NCBI RefSeq assembly: GCF_020991065.1
Contig: NZ_CP087710.1
Coordinates: 2,046,001-2,110,000 of the forward strand
Source: Nocardioides okcheonensis
GTDB taxonomy: Bacteria > Actinomycetota > Actinomycetes > Propionibacteriales > Nocardioidaceae
DNA length: 64,000 nt
Direction of reading: 5' to 3'
In this document: piece after piece, positions 8,401 to 16,253 of the stretch
Layout of the letters: each line of letters begins with the position of its first letter
Numbering within the stretch: position 1 is the stretch's first letter
The notes under the pieces: model-generated
The model's database searches: none
Seen by the model: the letters and a program-made list of their open reading frames with translations, nothing else
What the model was told of the DNA's origin: nothing
Made by a program: the position numbers and the translations under genes

Positions 8401-10791
8401 CGCCGTGACCAGGGTCTTGCCACCGTTGGTCGCGGCAGCGGAGGTGAACACGGTCGAGGCGGGCACCAGTGCGACGCCCGGGTCACCGGGGGCGTCGTCC
8501 GTCATGCCCTCGAGGGTGATGGGCTGGTCGAAGGGCGTGCTGCCGAAGTCGTCGTCGGCCACCGGGGCCACGTCCGTGACGACGATGCGGATCGTCGAGC
8601 CGGTCTCGTTGCCCGCGTCGTCGGTGACGGTGTAGGCCGCGGCGGTCGTCGTGCCGACGAACGCGGGCTCGGGGTCGAAGGTGACCGCGCCGCCCGTGCC
8701 GACCGTGAAGACGCCCTGACCGGCGATGGTGAGGGTCTTGCCGCCGTCGCTCACCACGCCACCGGGCGTGCCGCCGACGGTGAAGACGAGGCTCGAGGGG
8801 TCGAAGCTGCCGGCGGTGCCGTCAGCGGCGAGGCTGGGGGTGTCGTTGGTCAGCGCCGCGGGGTCGAGCACGACCTGGACCCCCTGCGGGGTCGTGTCCT
8901 CGTCCGGCGCGGCGGACGGGCCGCTGCGCACGGTGACCACGAGGTCGGCGGTGTCGGTGCCGCCGTCGCCGTCGGTGATGCGGTACTCCACGGCCGGCGT
9001 CGTGCCGACGTACCCGGGAGCAGGGGTGAAGGTGACGGTGCCGCCGGGGTTGACCTGCCACGTGCCCTGCGCCGTGACCAGGGTCTTGCCACCGTTGGTC
9101 GCGGCGGCCGAGGTGAAGACCGTCGAGGCGTGCACGACGTTGCCGGCCGGGTCGCCCGGGGTGTCGTTGGTGCTGCCCGGCAGCGTCACCGGGGTGTCGA
9201 AGCGTGTGTTGCGGCTGTCGTCGGTCGCGACCGGCTGCCCGACGAAGGTCGCCGTGGCCGTCGAGGACGGAGAGGTGGCGGTCGGGAGCCCGTTGGGCGG
9301 GGTGCCGGAGGCGGTGGCCGTGTTGGACTTGTTCGCGGCTGCGGACACGTCGGCCGGCGTGGTGGTGTAGGTCGCGGTGCAGGTGGTCGACTGGCCCGCG
9401 GCGAGGCTCGCGCCGAGGTCGACCGGGGTGCAGGTCGGGGTGCCGAGGCCGCTCATGCCGTCGTCGAGGGTCAGGTTCGAGAGTGCGGCGTTGCCGGTGT
9501 TGCTGATCGCGAAGGTGTAGGTGAGCGTCTCGCCGGCCGCGTTGAACCGGGTGGGCGAGACCGACTTGTCCAGCGTGATGGCCGGGTTGATCGGCGTGTT
9601 GGTGAAGACGCACGTGACGCCGGCGCCGCCGCCGGGGGCCGTGAAGGTGCCGCTCGAGCCGGTGCCGTCGGCGACGACCGTGCCGGTGGCGTCGGCGCAC
9701 GACCAGGTGGTCGTGTAGCGCGCGAGGTCGGTCGTGCCGCTCGCGGTCTGGGTGAACGTGTACTCGTTGCCCGGGAACACGATGGCCGGGCCGGCCACCT
9801 CGGCCGGGTCGTCCTGGACGCCGTCGTCGTCGCCTGCCGTCGTGCCGACCGGGAAGCTCGAGGTGCCGTCAGCCGCCGGCCGGACGGCCGTCACGACGAA
9901 CTGGTCGGTCGCAGCATGGCGGTCCGAGACACTCGCCTTGACCGTCAGGCTGGTGGGCGCGGCCGCGCAGGATGCCAGGTCCGTGCTGCTCGTGCCCGCG
10001 GGCAGGGTGACGGTGGTGCCGGTCTGCGCGCCCGTGACCGGGTTCACCTGACGGACCTGCAGCGCCTGGCCGATGTAGAGGAAGCCGTCGCTGCCGAAGG
10101 CGATGCCGTTGACGGCTGCGCCACCGAGCCCGCTGTCACCGGCGAGCCTGGTCGCGGCCCCGGACGTGGGCGAGGGACCCGCCTTGGAGTACAGCGCGAA
10201 GTCACTGGTGGAGGACGAGACGAAGTAGAGGTTGCCGGAGGGGTCGAACGAGATGTCGCCGTTGGTGCCGCTGGCGGGAGCGTTCGGGACCGAGATCGTC
10301 GCGACCGGGTTCGCGGAGGCGGTGTTCGCGACCGGGTCGTAGGAGTGGAGGACCAGGTTGCCGCCGGAGTAGCCGCCGAAGTAGTAGAGACCGTCGGCGG
10401 GGTTGATCGCGCCGGCGATGCCGAGGCCGGCGATGGCCGCGCTACCGGCGGTCTGGGTCGTGTCCGTGAGGAGGTTGCGGTTGACGATCTGGTTGGTCGT
10501 CCGGTCGGTGTTGATCGCACGGTTGCCGTCCGGACCGATGCCGAGCTGGTTCGGGTTGTTGCCGCTGGCGGTGACCGGCGTGTAGACCGACGTCGTCCCG
10601 AGCGTCTGGGTCGCCAGGTCGAGCCGCAGCACGCGGCCACCCCCGGAGTTCGCGGTCAGGTAGAGCGCGTTCACGCAGTCGGCCGGCGGTGCGGCCGAGG
10701 CGGACGGAGCGACGCCGAGCGCAGCGACCTGCAGGCCGGCGGCCGCCAGGGCGGTCGCCACGACGGAGCGGACGAGACGTGAGAAGGGCAT
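5422..10791 (-). CDS. Giant LPDTG-anchored fibril protein with 11 CshA-type modules
   Basis: A 1789-residue surface protein. After a Sec signal peptide, residues about 30-290 form a propeller-like head (VLRLDLATQTLG). Next come a prealbumin-like domain with a TWSCAD/TCVFTN cysteine pair and a DUF11-like domain (LTYTFAISNTGNAALSNLTLDDG). Eleven modules of about 110 residues follow, matching CshA-type fibril repeats (GTWQVNPGGTVTFTPAPGY and similar). The C-terminus is a cell-wall sorting signal: LPDTG, hydrophobic helix, then RRRVTR. A sortase would link it to peptidoglycan; no sortase gene is in the window. CshA-like proteins are adhesive fibrils, so attachment is the likely role. ATG 10791 is preferred over an in-frame ATG at 10842 because GGAAG lies 7 nt upstream and the signal peptide then starts correctly. 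Confidence 0.9.
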   Translation of the reverse strand: MPFSRLVRSVVATALAAAGLQVAALGVAPSASAAPPADCVNALYLTANSGGGRVLRLDLATQTLGTTSVYTPVTASGNNPNQLGIGPDGNRAINTDRTTNQIVNRNLLTDTTQTAGSAAIAGLGIAGAINPADGLYYFGGYSGGNLVLHSYDPVANTASANPVATISVPNAPASGTNGDISFDPSGNLYFVSSSTSDFALYSKAGPSPTSGAATRLAGDSGLGGAAVNGIAFGSDGFLYIGQALQVRQVNPVTGAQTGTTVTLPAGTSSTDLASCAAAPTSLTVKASVSDRHAATDQFVVTAVRPAADGTSSFPVGTTAGDDDGVQDDPAEVAGPAIVFPGNEYTFTQTASGTTDLARYTTTWSCADATGTVVADGTGSSGTFTAPGGGAGVTCVFTNTPINPAITLDKSVSPTRFNAAGETLTYTFAISNTGNAALSNLTLDDGMSGLGTPTCTPVDLGASLAAGQSTTCTATYTTTPADVSAAANKSNTATASGTPPNGLPTATSPSSTATATFVGQPVATDDSRNTRFDTPVTLPGSTNDTPGDPAGNVVHASTVFTSAAATNGGKTLVTAQGTWQVNPGGTVTFTPAPGYVGTTPAVEYRITDGDGGTDTADLVVTVRSGPSAAPDEDTTPQGVQVVLDPAALTNDTPSLAADGTAGSFDPSSLVFTVGGTPGGVVSDGGKTLTIAGQGVFTVGTGGAVTFDPEPAFVGTTTAAAYTVTDDAGNETGSTIRIVVTDVAPVADDDFGSTPFDQPITLEGMTDDAPGDPGVALVPASTVFTSAAATNGGKTLVTAQGTWQVNPSGSVTFTPAAGYVGTTPLVEYRIADRNGTTDVADLRVTVRPGPRAQPDSDTTPQGLAVTVDPLTNDTPGPLANGDDGSWVESSVRFPSNGNPGTVSGNGRTLTVPGEGEYTVDPVTGEITFDPEPQFTATATPVTYVVTDSNGNDASSTLTITVTPVVPVAEDDSDTTPFDTPVTLPAVTDDAPGHPSIPLVPGGTVLTSAQATNNGKTLVTTEGTWQVNPNGTVTFTPADGYTGTTAPVEYRIVDQNGTSDEALLTVRVAAGPLADPDTDTTLQNTPITVDVVSDDTPGAGETFDRTSVVFEAGRNPGTVSNNGTTLTVPDEGVYTIDPVTGDVTFTPEADFSGPATSVTYTVTDSAGNDAFATLTITVTAVVPVANDDSASTPFNTPVTLPAVTDDDAGDPSAPLVPGDTVLTSAQATNNGKTLVTAEGTWQVNADGSVTFTPAAGYVGTTPAVEYRITDANGTTDEAQLVVTVRPGPQAAQDVDTTPQGVAVTVDPLTNDTPGPLANGDDGSWVESSVRFPSNGNPGTVSGNGRTLTVPGEGEYTVDPVTGEVTFDPEPQFAGVATPVTYVVTDSNGNDASSTITITVTPVVKLANDDAAGTPFNTAVTLPAVTDDAPGAASAPLVPGATVFTSAQATNNGKTLVTAEGTWQVNADGTVTFTPRSGYHGTTAPVEYRIADTNGTTDTAFLTVTVRPAPQAIPDTGTTPQDTDITVSVLGNDTPGPRGDGSAGSFDPATLVFTSPAATNGGRTLVVPGEGTYSIDPATGSVTFDPLPGFTGQATPVAYAVTDRSGGTTGSTLTITVTPVAPQATDDEGDASPDRTSTAPGDPVTVSVIDNDSAAPGEELDPASVCLLPGTASGKVANGRSQRAARCVKGHTEPGVGTWTVNEDGTITFTPADGYTGTASIGYTVEDSGGNVHRSTLTVDVKGDPDVADNEGTSGPDQVLPDTGGPQLALLVTAFGLVLLGGILLLARRRVTR
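6595..6912 (-). repeat. Near-identical internal repeat, copy 1 (module 8)
   Basis: About 300 bp match the stretch 1311 bp further on (about 7906-8223) with only a few substitutions. The shared part covers module motifs SVRFPSNGNPGTVSG and VPGEGEYTVDPVTGE. This implies recent duplication or gene conversion between module 8 and module 4. Confidence 0.8.
7906..8223 (-). repeat. Near-identical internal repeat, copy 2 (module 4)
   Basis: Partner of the repeat at about 6595-6912, at a fixed offset of 1311 bp (437 codons, i.e. two A-B superunits). The intervening modules are clearly more diverged than this pair. Confidence 0.8.
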
Positions 10792-10989
10792 GCGACAACT
10801 TCCGGACGAGGGGACCGACGTGGCCGCGACGGCAGCCCTCACCGACGGTCGTCCCCCGGTGGCGGTCGTCGCGCCGCGTGAAGGCTAGGGGCGATCGGTT
10901 TCCGATGTGGGTGAAATCCCAACTTCTTGAGGCAGGAGTGGCCCACGACACGACGCGGCCGGATCCGCGAAGCGGAGCAGACGCGGAAG

Positions 10990-11081
<92 letters not shown>

Positions 11082-11227
11082 AGCAGATCCGGCCGCTCCG
11101 AGACCTCGTCCGATTTCGGTTCGAGACCGGGCTGCAAGCCGCTGAACTGGACAAACACCCGTTATCGGGGTGGTTTGAGAGTTCGAGGATACCCACTCGG
11201 ATCGGCCGAGATCGAGGTTTCTACGTC

Positions 11228-11243
11228 CCAAAGTGCGGAGTAA
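11228..11243 (+). repeat. 16-bp direct repeat near the left island end
   Basis: CCAAAGTGCGGAGTAA occurs here and exactly at 21252-21267 near the right end, both in the same orientation and both followed by a CTGA-containing context. It could be an integrase arm site or the scar of an earlier event. Confidence 0.6.
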
Positions 11244-11376
11244 GTGCTGACGTCAGGCTTTCAACAACCCCCGCAAGATACGCCTATCGCGACATGTGCG
11301 CGACGGCCGAAAGCAGCGCCGCCTGGTACTGGCGGGCGCCAGCCTGATGTCGCGTTCAGGCCAGTCCTCCATCCAT

Positions 11377-11392
11377 GCGGAATCGGTTCCGC
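11377..11392. promoter_or_regulatory. Weak LacI-type operator candidate
   Basis: GCGGAATCGGTTCCGC has 6-bp perfect arms and resembles the palindromes at 18581 and 18838. It lies upstream of the truncated stress-protein gene. The resemblance may be chance. Confidence 0.3.
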
Positions 11393-11489
11393 GCTGGTGG
11401 GTGCTGCGAATCGGTGCGCAGCGGGGCGCCACAGGGTCCAAGCGGACCTGTCTGGCGCCGCCGAGCGCGCAGGCCGGCGAGGTCTACCG

Positions 11490-11888
11490 GTGCCTTCGTG
11501 GTCGGAACCACGGGGAGCGCGCTTCTTCTCGGTCGGGCCCCTCGAGGAGGCCGTCGCCGAAGCCAAGCGCCGCCACACCACTCTGGCCGTGCTCAACACC
11601 ACCCGCGGTGACGCCGCTGTCGACGAGCACTTCCTCTCCGAGGACCAGGTCGCCGACCTCGAGTCGTCGCTGGTCTCCCACGGCATCGAGGTGTCCGTGC
11701 GCAATCACGTCGCCTCGGGCCGCATCTCCGACGAGATCGTCAACCAGGCCGCGAAGCTCGCCGCCGAGGTCATCGTCATCGGCGTCCGCCACCGCAGCCC
11801 CGTCGGGAAGCTGCTGCTCGGCAGCACCGCGCAGGAGGTCATCCTCGATGCGACCTGCCCGGTGCTGACCGTCAAGACTGCTGGCTAG
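11490..11888 (+). pseudogene. N-terminally truncated universal stress protein (UspA family)
   Basis: The C-terminal part is a clear UspA domain: EEAVAEAKRRHTTLAVLN, then VIVIGVRHRSPVGKLLLGSTAQEVILDATCPVLTVK with the ATP-loop pattern G-2x-G-9x-G(S/T) near its end. The first beta strand and ATP-binding aspartate (usually ILVAVDGS) are missing. Upstream of GPLEEA the reading frame contains unrelated-looking sequence (VPSWSEPRGARFFS) that starts at a GTG at 11490 with no good ribosome-binding site. The most likely history is that the 5' end was lost on insertion or rearrangement inside the island. A shortened protein might still be made. The 11082-11489 stretch before it holds no recognisable gene. 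Confidence 0.6.
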
Positions 11889-11913
11889 ATTTCACGCGCG
11901 AGGGCTAGCCAGC
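11880..11913 (+). terminator. Hairpin overlapping the stress-gene stop codon
   Basis: Nine-base arms (GCTGGCTAG and its complement) are separated by 16 nt. The hairpin spans the TAG stop and ends about 20 bp before the MFS start, so it may terminate or attenuate read-through. Confidence 0.5.
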
Positions 11914-11932
11914 CAGAGGAGAGCCACCAACG

Positions 11933-13099
11933 GTGAGGCGTCACACCCGGCCACCGCGGTGGCTCTTCGCGTTCTTCGCCAACACCGTCCTCATCCGGGG
12001 CATCACGTTCGTCCTCCGCCCGACCGCGATCTACCGCGCCATCGAGCTCGACGTCCCCGCTGCGTGGCTCGGCGCGCTCGGCGCCAGTTTCGCCGTCGTC
12101 CCCCTCGTCCTCGCACTGCCCTCCGGGCAAGCCGCCGACCGGTACGGCGAACGGCGGGTCATGGTCGTCGGCGGTGTCCTCACCCTCGCCGCGGCACTCA
12201 CGTTCGCGTTCGCCGGCGGCACCGTCGCCGGGCTCCTGGGCGCGTGCGCGCTGCTCGGCACCGGTCACCTCGGATGCATGGTGTCGCAGCAGGCGCTCGT
12301 CGCGAACCGCATCGAGCGCGCCGGCTACGACAAGGCGTTCGGCCGCTACACCTTCGCAGCGTCCACCGGGCAGGCCATCGGGCCGGGCCTCATCGTGCTG
12401 CTCGGCGGCGGGAGCACCATTCCCGACACCGCCGCCATCTTCGGGTGGACCACCGGCCTGAGCGTCCTCCCGCTCGCCACCGCGTTGCTGCTGCCCCGCA
12501 CCGCAGCCGGGGCTGCGGTGGCCACCGCCGAAGCCGGCGGCGTTCGCGACCTCCTGCGACGCCCCGGACTCGTGCGTGCACTGACCATCAGCTGCCTGAT
12601 CCTTGCTGCCGTCGACATCAGCCTCGTGTACCTGCCACTGCTCGGCACCGAAACCGGCATCAGCGCCGGCATCGTGGGCGCCCTCCTAGCGCTGCGCGCC
12701 GGCGCCTCTATGGTGTCGCGGTTCTTCCTCGGCCAGCTCGCAGAACGCTTGGGCCGCGGGCGACTCCTCACCGGCAGCATCGTGCTGTCCGCCCTCACCA
12801 TGGCGCTGCTACCCACCCCGATGCCAGAGGCGGCCCTCGCCGTCGTGGTCGTCGTGCTCGGCCTCGGCCTCGGCGTCGGCCAGCCGCTCACCATGTCCTG
12901 GCTCGCCGAGGCCACTCCAGCAGGGCTCCGCGGTCGTGCCATGTCCCTGCGTCTGACCGGCAACCGTCTGGGACAGGTGCTCGTCCCATCCACCGCCGGG
13001 TTCGTCGCTGCCGGCGCCGGTGCAGCCGGAGTGCTCTGGTGCACCGCCCTCGCCCTCGGCGCCGCAGCCGTCGGTTCGCGCGACGTCTGGAAACGATGA
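11933..13099 (+). CDS. MFS transporter, probable exporter
   Basis: A 388-residue polytopic membrane protein of the major facilitator superfamily with about 12 hydrophobic segments. The loop after TM2 carries a motif-A-like sequence, SGQAADRYGERRVMVVGG, and a second copy (GQLAERLGRGRLLTGS) lies in the C-terminal half. This is the usual two-fold repeat of 12-TM exporters. The GTG start at 11933 is preceded by AGAGGAGA about 11 nt upstream. The substrate cannot be read from sequence; drug or metabolite efflux is the family norm. It lies inside the tRNA-Ala island, on the opposite strand to the sugar operon. Confidence 0.8.
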   Translation: MRRHTRPPRWLFAFFANTVLIRGITFVLRPTAIYRAIELDVPAAWLGALGASFAVVPLVLALPSGQAADRYGERRVMVVGGVLTLAAALTFAFAGGTVAGLLGACALLGTGHLGCMVSQQALVANRIERAGYDKAFGRYTFAASTGQAIGPGLIVLLGGGSTIPDTAAIFGWTTGLSVLPLATALLLPRTAAGAAVATAEAGGVRDLLRRPGLVRALTISCLILAAVDISLVYLPLLGTETGISAGIVGALLALRAGASMVSRFFLGQLAERLGRGRLLTGSIVLSALTMALLPTPMPEAALAVVVVVLGLGLGVGQPLTMSWLAEATPAGLRGRAMSLRLTGNRLGQVLVPSTAGFVAAGAGAAGVLWCTALALGAAAVGSRDVWKR

Positions 13100-13254
13100 C
13101 GTCTGGCATGACTGCGTCAACTGGGCGACGCCCGGATCTGCACGACCTTTGTCACAGTGAGCGGCTTTGGTGAGGGTCTACCGAGCGAGTGACGGTGGAC
13201 GCAGCGTCGGTGTGCGGGTCCGGGACGTGGCTTGTCCAAAGTGTCGACGAGCGG

Positions 13255-13414
13255 GTGCCGCGCGATCGGCATCCAGGGCGTCAGTCTTGAGGTTGTAGCC
13301 GGTGTCGGAGAGCCGCACCCGGGCCACACCCGACCCCATGCTCCTGAGTGTCGACGACCTCGATCGTCACGGACAACTGGTGGGATCCACCCCGATGATC
13401 ACGCCAATCTTCAT
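13255..13414 (-). pseudogene. Degenerate IS110-family transposase fragment
   Basis: On the minus strand, MKIGVIIGVDP starts at 13414 and, after a frameshift, continues as LSVTIEVVDTQEHGVG. This is the N-terminal pattern of IS110 DEDD transposases (IGVDPHK...EVVD). A further frame shows ARVRLSDTGYNLKTDALDAD, matching the later DTGxxxKTDxxDA motif of the same family. The roughly 60 residues normally between the two are missing, and at least two frameshifts are present, so it is a dead remnant. The surrounding gap 13100-13694 holds no other recognisable gene. Confidence 0.65.
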
Positions 13415-13694
13415 GTGGCTCATCAGCTCAACTCGTCCTCGCCTGGACACCGACAGAGTCGACGAGGTGGGAATCGCTGCTACGAGATGAGCACCCCCCG
13501 CTGGCGCCACTCCTCGTCGCGGTGGTCGACGGGAAGCAGTCCAGATGTGGGCCGCACCCGGGAACCGGGCGGGCGGCCGCAAGGAAAGCGTCCCGCAAAC
13601 CTTGCGTCCGCCCAGTCCCGCGCCGCAGTCGGTTCGCTCGCGTACCGCTTCCGTGCCGATGTTGGACCGCCACACCCTCCCCTGATCGCCTTTC

Positions 13695-15344
13695 TCAATC
13701 CGCCATCAGCCAAGCAGCTGCATCGGCAGGCAGTTCACGCTCGGACTCGCCCCGAGTGCTGATCAGGACTGGCACGTCAATGAGCTTGATCGGCGCGCTG
13801 CCGAGGTTGACGACGCACTCGAAGCTCGCCCCCCGACGGAAGTGCAGGACGCTCTCGGGCGAGTCGATCCAGGTCAGGCCGGGGTCGCGGAGGTCGGAGA
13901 TCCCACGTCGCAACGCCAGGAGTCGGCGATACAGGGTGAGCATGGACCCAGGCTCACCGTCCTGTGCATCAACGGAGAGCTCCGCCCACGCCGCCGGCTG
14001 CGGCAGCCACGGCGTGACGTCCGGCGGGGAGAACCCGAAGGGCTGCGTGCGGCCGGACCACGGGAGCGGGACGCGACAGCCGTCACGGCCACGGATCCTG
14101 CCGCCCGAGCGGTGGAAGACGGGGTCCTGGAGGACCTCCGCAGGCAGGTCCTCGACCTCTGGGAGGCCGAGCTCCTCGCCCTGGTACAGGTACGCACCGC
14201 CGGGGAGTGCGAGCGTGAGGAAGATGGCGGCTCGGGCGCGACGACGGCCGAGAGCCACGTCGCTGATCGCCCTGTCCTCCAGCTCGAGTGGTGCTCCTCC
14301 GACGTCTCGTCCGAAGCGCGTCAGGTGGCGGATCTCGTCGTGGCTGGACATCGCCCAGGTGGCCGGGGCGCCGACCAGGTCGAGCGCGTCCAGGGCGTCG
14401 TCGATCACGGTGCGCAGCTCGGCCGGGTCCCAGCTGGCGTGCACGTAGGGGAAGTTGAACGCCGTGTGCAGCTCGTCGGGTCGCAGGTACGCGGCGAGGC
14501 GCTCGGGACCGCTCACGACCGCCTCCGCCACGAAGACCTTGTCTGGGCCGTAGGTGTCGATGAGGGCTCGCCACCGGCGCATGACCTCGTGCAGGGTGTC
14601 GACGTCCCAGTGCGGGTTGTCGACCCATTCGGAGGACTGGAACTGCAGGTCGCGGGAGTACACCGCGTCCGGGAGGCCGGCCTTCTTGCCCATCGCAGGC
14701 GCCGCATCGACGCGGAAACCGTCCACGCCCAGGTCCAGCCAGAACCGCAGGATGTCGTCGAAGGCGAGCCTGACGTCCTCGGACTCCCAGTTCAGGTCGG
14801 GCTGCTCCGGAGCGAAGGTGTGCATGTAGTACTCCCCGGAGTCGTCCGACGAGCCGGGCACCCTCGTCCACGCCGAGCCGCGGAACGCGCTGATCCAGTT
14901 GTTGGGCGGCTCGTGACCTCCTTCGCCCTTACCGGGTCGGAAGATGTACCGATCGCGTTCGCGCGACCCGGGTGCCGATGCCAGCGCGGCGCGGAACCAC
15001 GGGTGTTGGTTCGACGTGTGGTTCGCGACGAGGTCGATGAGGACCCGCAGACCGTGCCGGTGTGCCTCCTCGAGCAGCTGTCGCGCATCGTCGAGGGTGC
15101 CGTACAGCGGGTGGATGCCGGTGTAGTCCGAGACGTCGTACCCGCCGTCGGCCATCGGCGAGGGGTACCACGGCGCGATCCAGATGGCGTCGACCCCGAG
15201 GTCGCGCAGGTACGGCAGCCGGCTGGTGATCCCGGGCAGGTCTCCATGACCGTCGCCGTTGGCGTCGGTGAAGCTGCGTGGGTAGATCTCGTAGATGACG
15301 GCGGTGCGCCACCATGCGTCGTCGTGACGCGTGGACGTCGACAT
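13695..15344 (-). CDS. GH13 alpha-glucosidase of the island sugar operon
   Basis: A 549-residue glycoside hydrolase family 13 enzyme of the oligo-1,6-glucosidase/alpha-glucosidase type. The (beta/alpha)8 barrel motifs are all present: DLVANHTS, DGFRVDAAP with nucleophile Asp213, FVAEAVV with acid/base Glu274, and SSHDEIRH with His335/Asp336. There is no signal peptide, so it hydrolyses imported alpha-glucosides in the cytoplasm. It is the last gene of the lipoprotein-permease-permease-hydrolase operon, 84 nt after the second permease, with an AGGAAGG-type site before the ATG. A paralogue outside the island lies at 43312-44907. Confidence 0.92.
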   Translation of the reverse strand: MSTSTRHDDAWWRTAVIYEIYPRSFTDANGDGHGDLPGITSRLPYLRDLGVDAIWIAPWYPSPMADGGYDVSDYTGIHPLYGTLDDARQLLEEAHRHGLRVLIDLVANHTSNQHPWFRAALASAPGSRERDRYIFRPGKGEGGHEPPNNWISAFRGSAWTRVPGSSDDSGEYYMHTFAPEQPDLNWESEDVRLAFDDILRFWLDLGVDGFRVDAAPAMGKKAGLPDAVYSRDLQFQSSEWVDNPHWDVDTLHEVMRRWRALIDTYGPDKVFVAEAVVSGPERLAAYLRPDELHTAFNFPYVHASWDPAELRTVIDDALDALDLVGAPATWAMSSHDEIRHLTRFGRDVGGAPLELEDRAISDVALGRRRARAAIFLTLALPGGAYLYQGEELGLPEVEDLPAEVLQDPVFHRSGGRIRGRDGCRVPLPWSGRTQPFGFSPPDVTPWLPQPAAWAELSVDAQDGEPGSMLTLYRRLLALRRGISDLRDPGLTWIDSPESVLHFRRGASFECVVNLGSAPIKLIDVPVLISTRGESERELPADAAAWLMAD

Positions 15345-15428
15345 GACCGACCTTCCTCGTCGAGGCGGTAGGAGGAGCAGTGCGCGGAGGTGCGCGACTG
15401 CAGGGCGCGGGGCCCGGGAGAAGAGGAC

Positions 15429-16250
15429 TCAGCCCTTGACGGCGCCGGCCAGCATGGCCTTGGAGAACTGCCGTTGGAAGACCAGGAACACGATGATCGT
15501 GGGCGCCATGATGATCAGCGACCCGGCGTTCAGGAGCACCACGTCGGTCGAGTACTGGCCCACGAAGTTGAGCAGAGCGCCGGCCATCGTGCGGTGCGAC
15601 GGTTCGTCGATGAGCGTGATCGCCTGGAGGAAGTTGTTCCAGGTCCACAGGAACAGCAGGAGGCACATCGACGAGATGGCCGGGATGGCGAGCGGGATCT
15701 GGACGTAGCGGAATGACTTCCACGTGCTGGCACCGTCGATCGCCGTGGCCTCCGTGAGGTCCTTGGGGATGGACATGAAGTGCGCCCGCATCCAGAACAC
15801 GGCGAACGGCATGAACCCGCCCACGAGAGCGAGGATGAGCCCGAGCCGGGAGTTCAGCAGGCCGTAGTCCCTCATCTGGTAGTAGAGGGGGACGATCGTC
15901 GCCTCCTGGGGAAGGGTCAGCCCGAAGAGGAGGAGGACGAAGAAGACGTTCCCGCCAGGAACCTTCAGCTGCCCGAGGGCGTACCCGGCCATCGTCGCGA
16001 ACAGCGCCGCCAGCGGAACCACACCGGCCACCAGGATGAGGCTCGAGACGAGCAGAGGGGTGATGTCGGCGACCTTCCACGCGTCGGCGAAGTTGTGCCA
16101 CTGCGGGTCGCTGGGCCAGCTGATGCCGGACGGCACGGAGCCCTGCGGCTGGAGGGCCGCGGAGAGCATGGAGACGAGGGGGAAGATGCAGAACAGCATC
16201 GTCACGACGAGCAGGAGGACGCCGGGAAATCTCTCGCGCACCGATCGCAT
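15429..16250 (-). CDS. CUT1 sugar ABC transporter permease (MalG/GanQ-like)
   Basis: A 273-residue inner-membrane permease with about six hydrophobic segments and the binding-protein-dependent EAA loop EATAIDGASTWKSFRYVQIPLAIPAI near residues 162-187, which contacts the ATPase. CUT1 systems import di- and oligosaccharides. It follows the first permease with a 3-bp gap and precedes the glucosidase, so transport and hydrolysis are co-transcribed. No ATPase gene is in the operon. In actinobacteria such systems share one MsiK-type ATPase encoded elsewhere, which is the likely arrangement here. Confidence 0.92.
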   Translation of the reverse strand: MRSVRERFPGVLLLVVTMLFCIFPLVSMLSAALQPQGSVPSGISWPSDPQWHNFADAWKVADITPLLVSSLILVAGVVPLAALFATMAGYALGQLKVPGGNVFFVLLLFGLTLPQEATIVPLYYQMRDYGLLNSRLGLILALVGGFMPFAVFWMRAHFMSIPKDLTEATAIDGASTWKSFRYVQIPLAIPAISSMCLLLFLWTWNNFLQAITLIDEPSHRTMAGALLNFVGQYSTDVVLLNAGSLIIMAPTIIVFLVFQRQFSKAMLAGAVKG

Positions 16251-16253
16251 GGG

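Larger units (their letters stand above)
5575..9245 (-). repeat. Coding repeat array: 11 fibril modules alternating between two types
   Basis: Modules of about 330 bp alternate between type A (DTPVTLP...GTWQVN...VEYRI) and type B (TTPQG...VTVDPLTNDTPG...YTVDPVTG...VTDSNGND), giving an A-B superunit of about 215 residues. The eleventh module, nearest the anchor, is the most divergent. Confidence 0.8.

Noticed and set aside
6364..10782. A 1472-codon plus-strand open frame antisense to the fibril gene
   Set aside because: Repetitive Arg/Gly/Val composition mirrors the coding repeats on the other strand; no domain or start signal.
13428..13713. Short minus-strand ORFs downstream of the island glucosidase
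   Set aside because: No domain, no ribosome-binding site and overlapping each other in different frames; likely non-coding sequence next to the IS110 relic.
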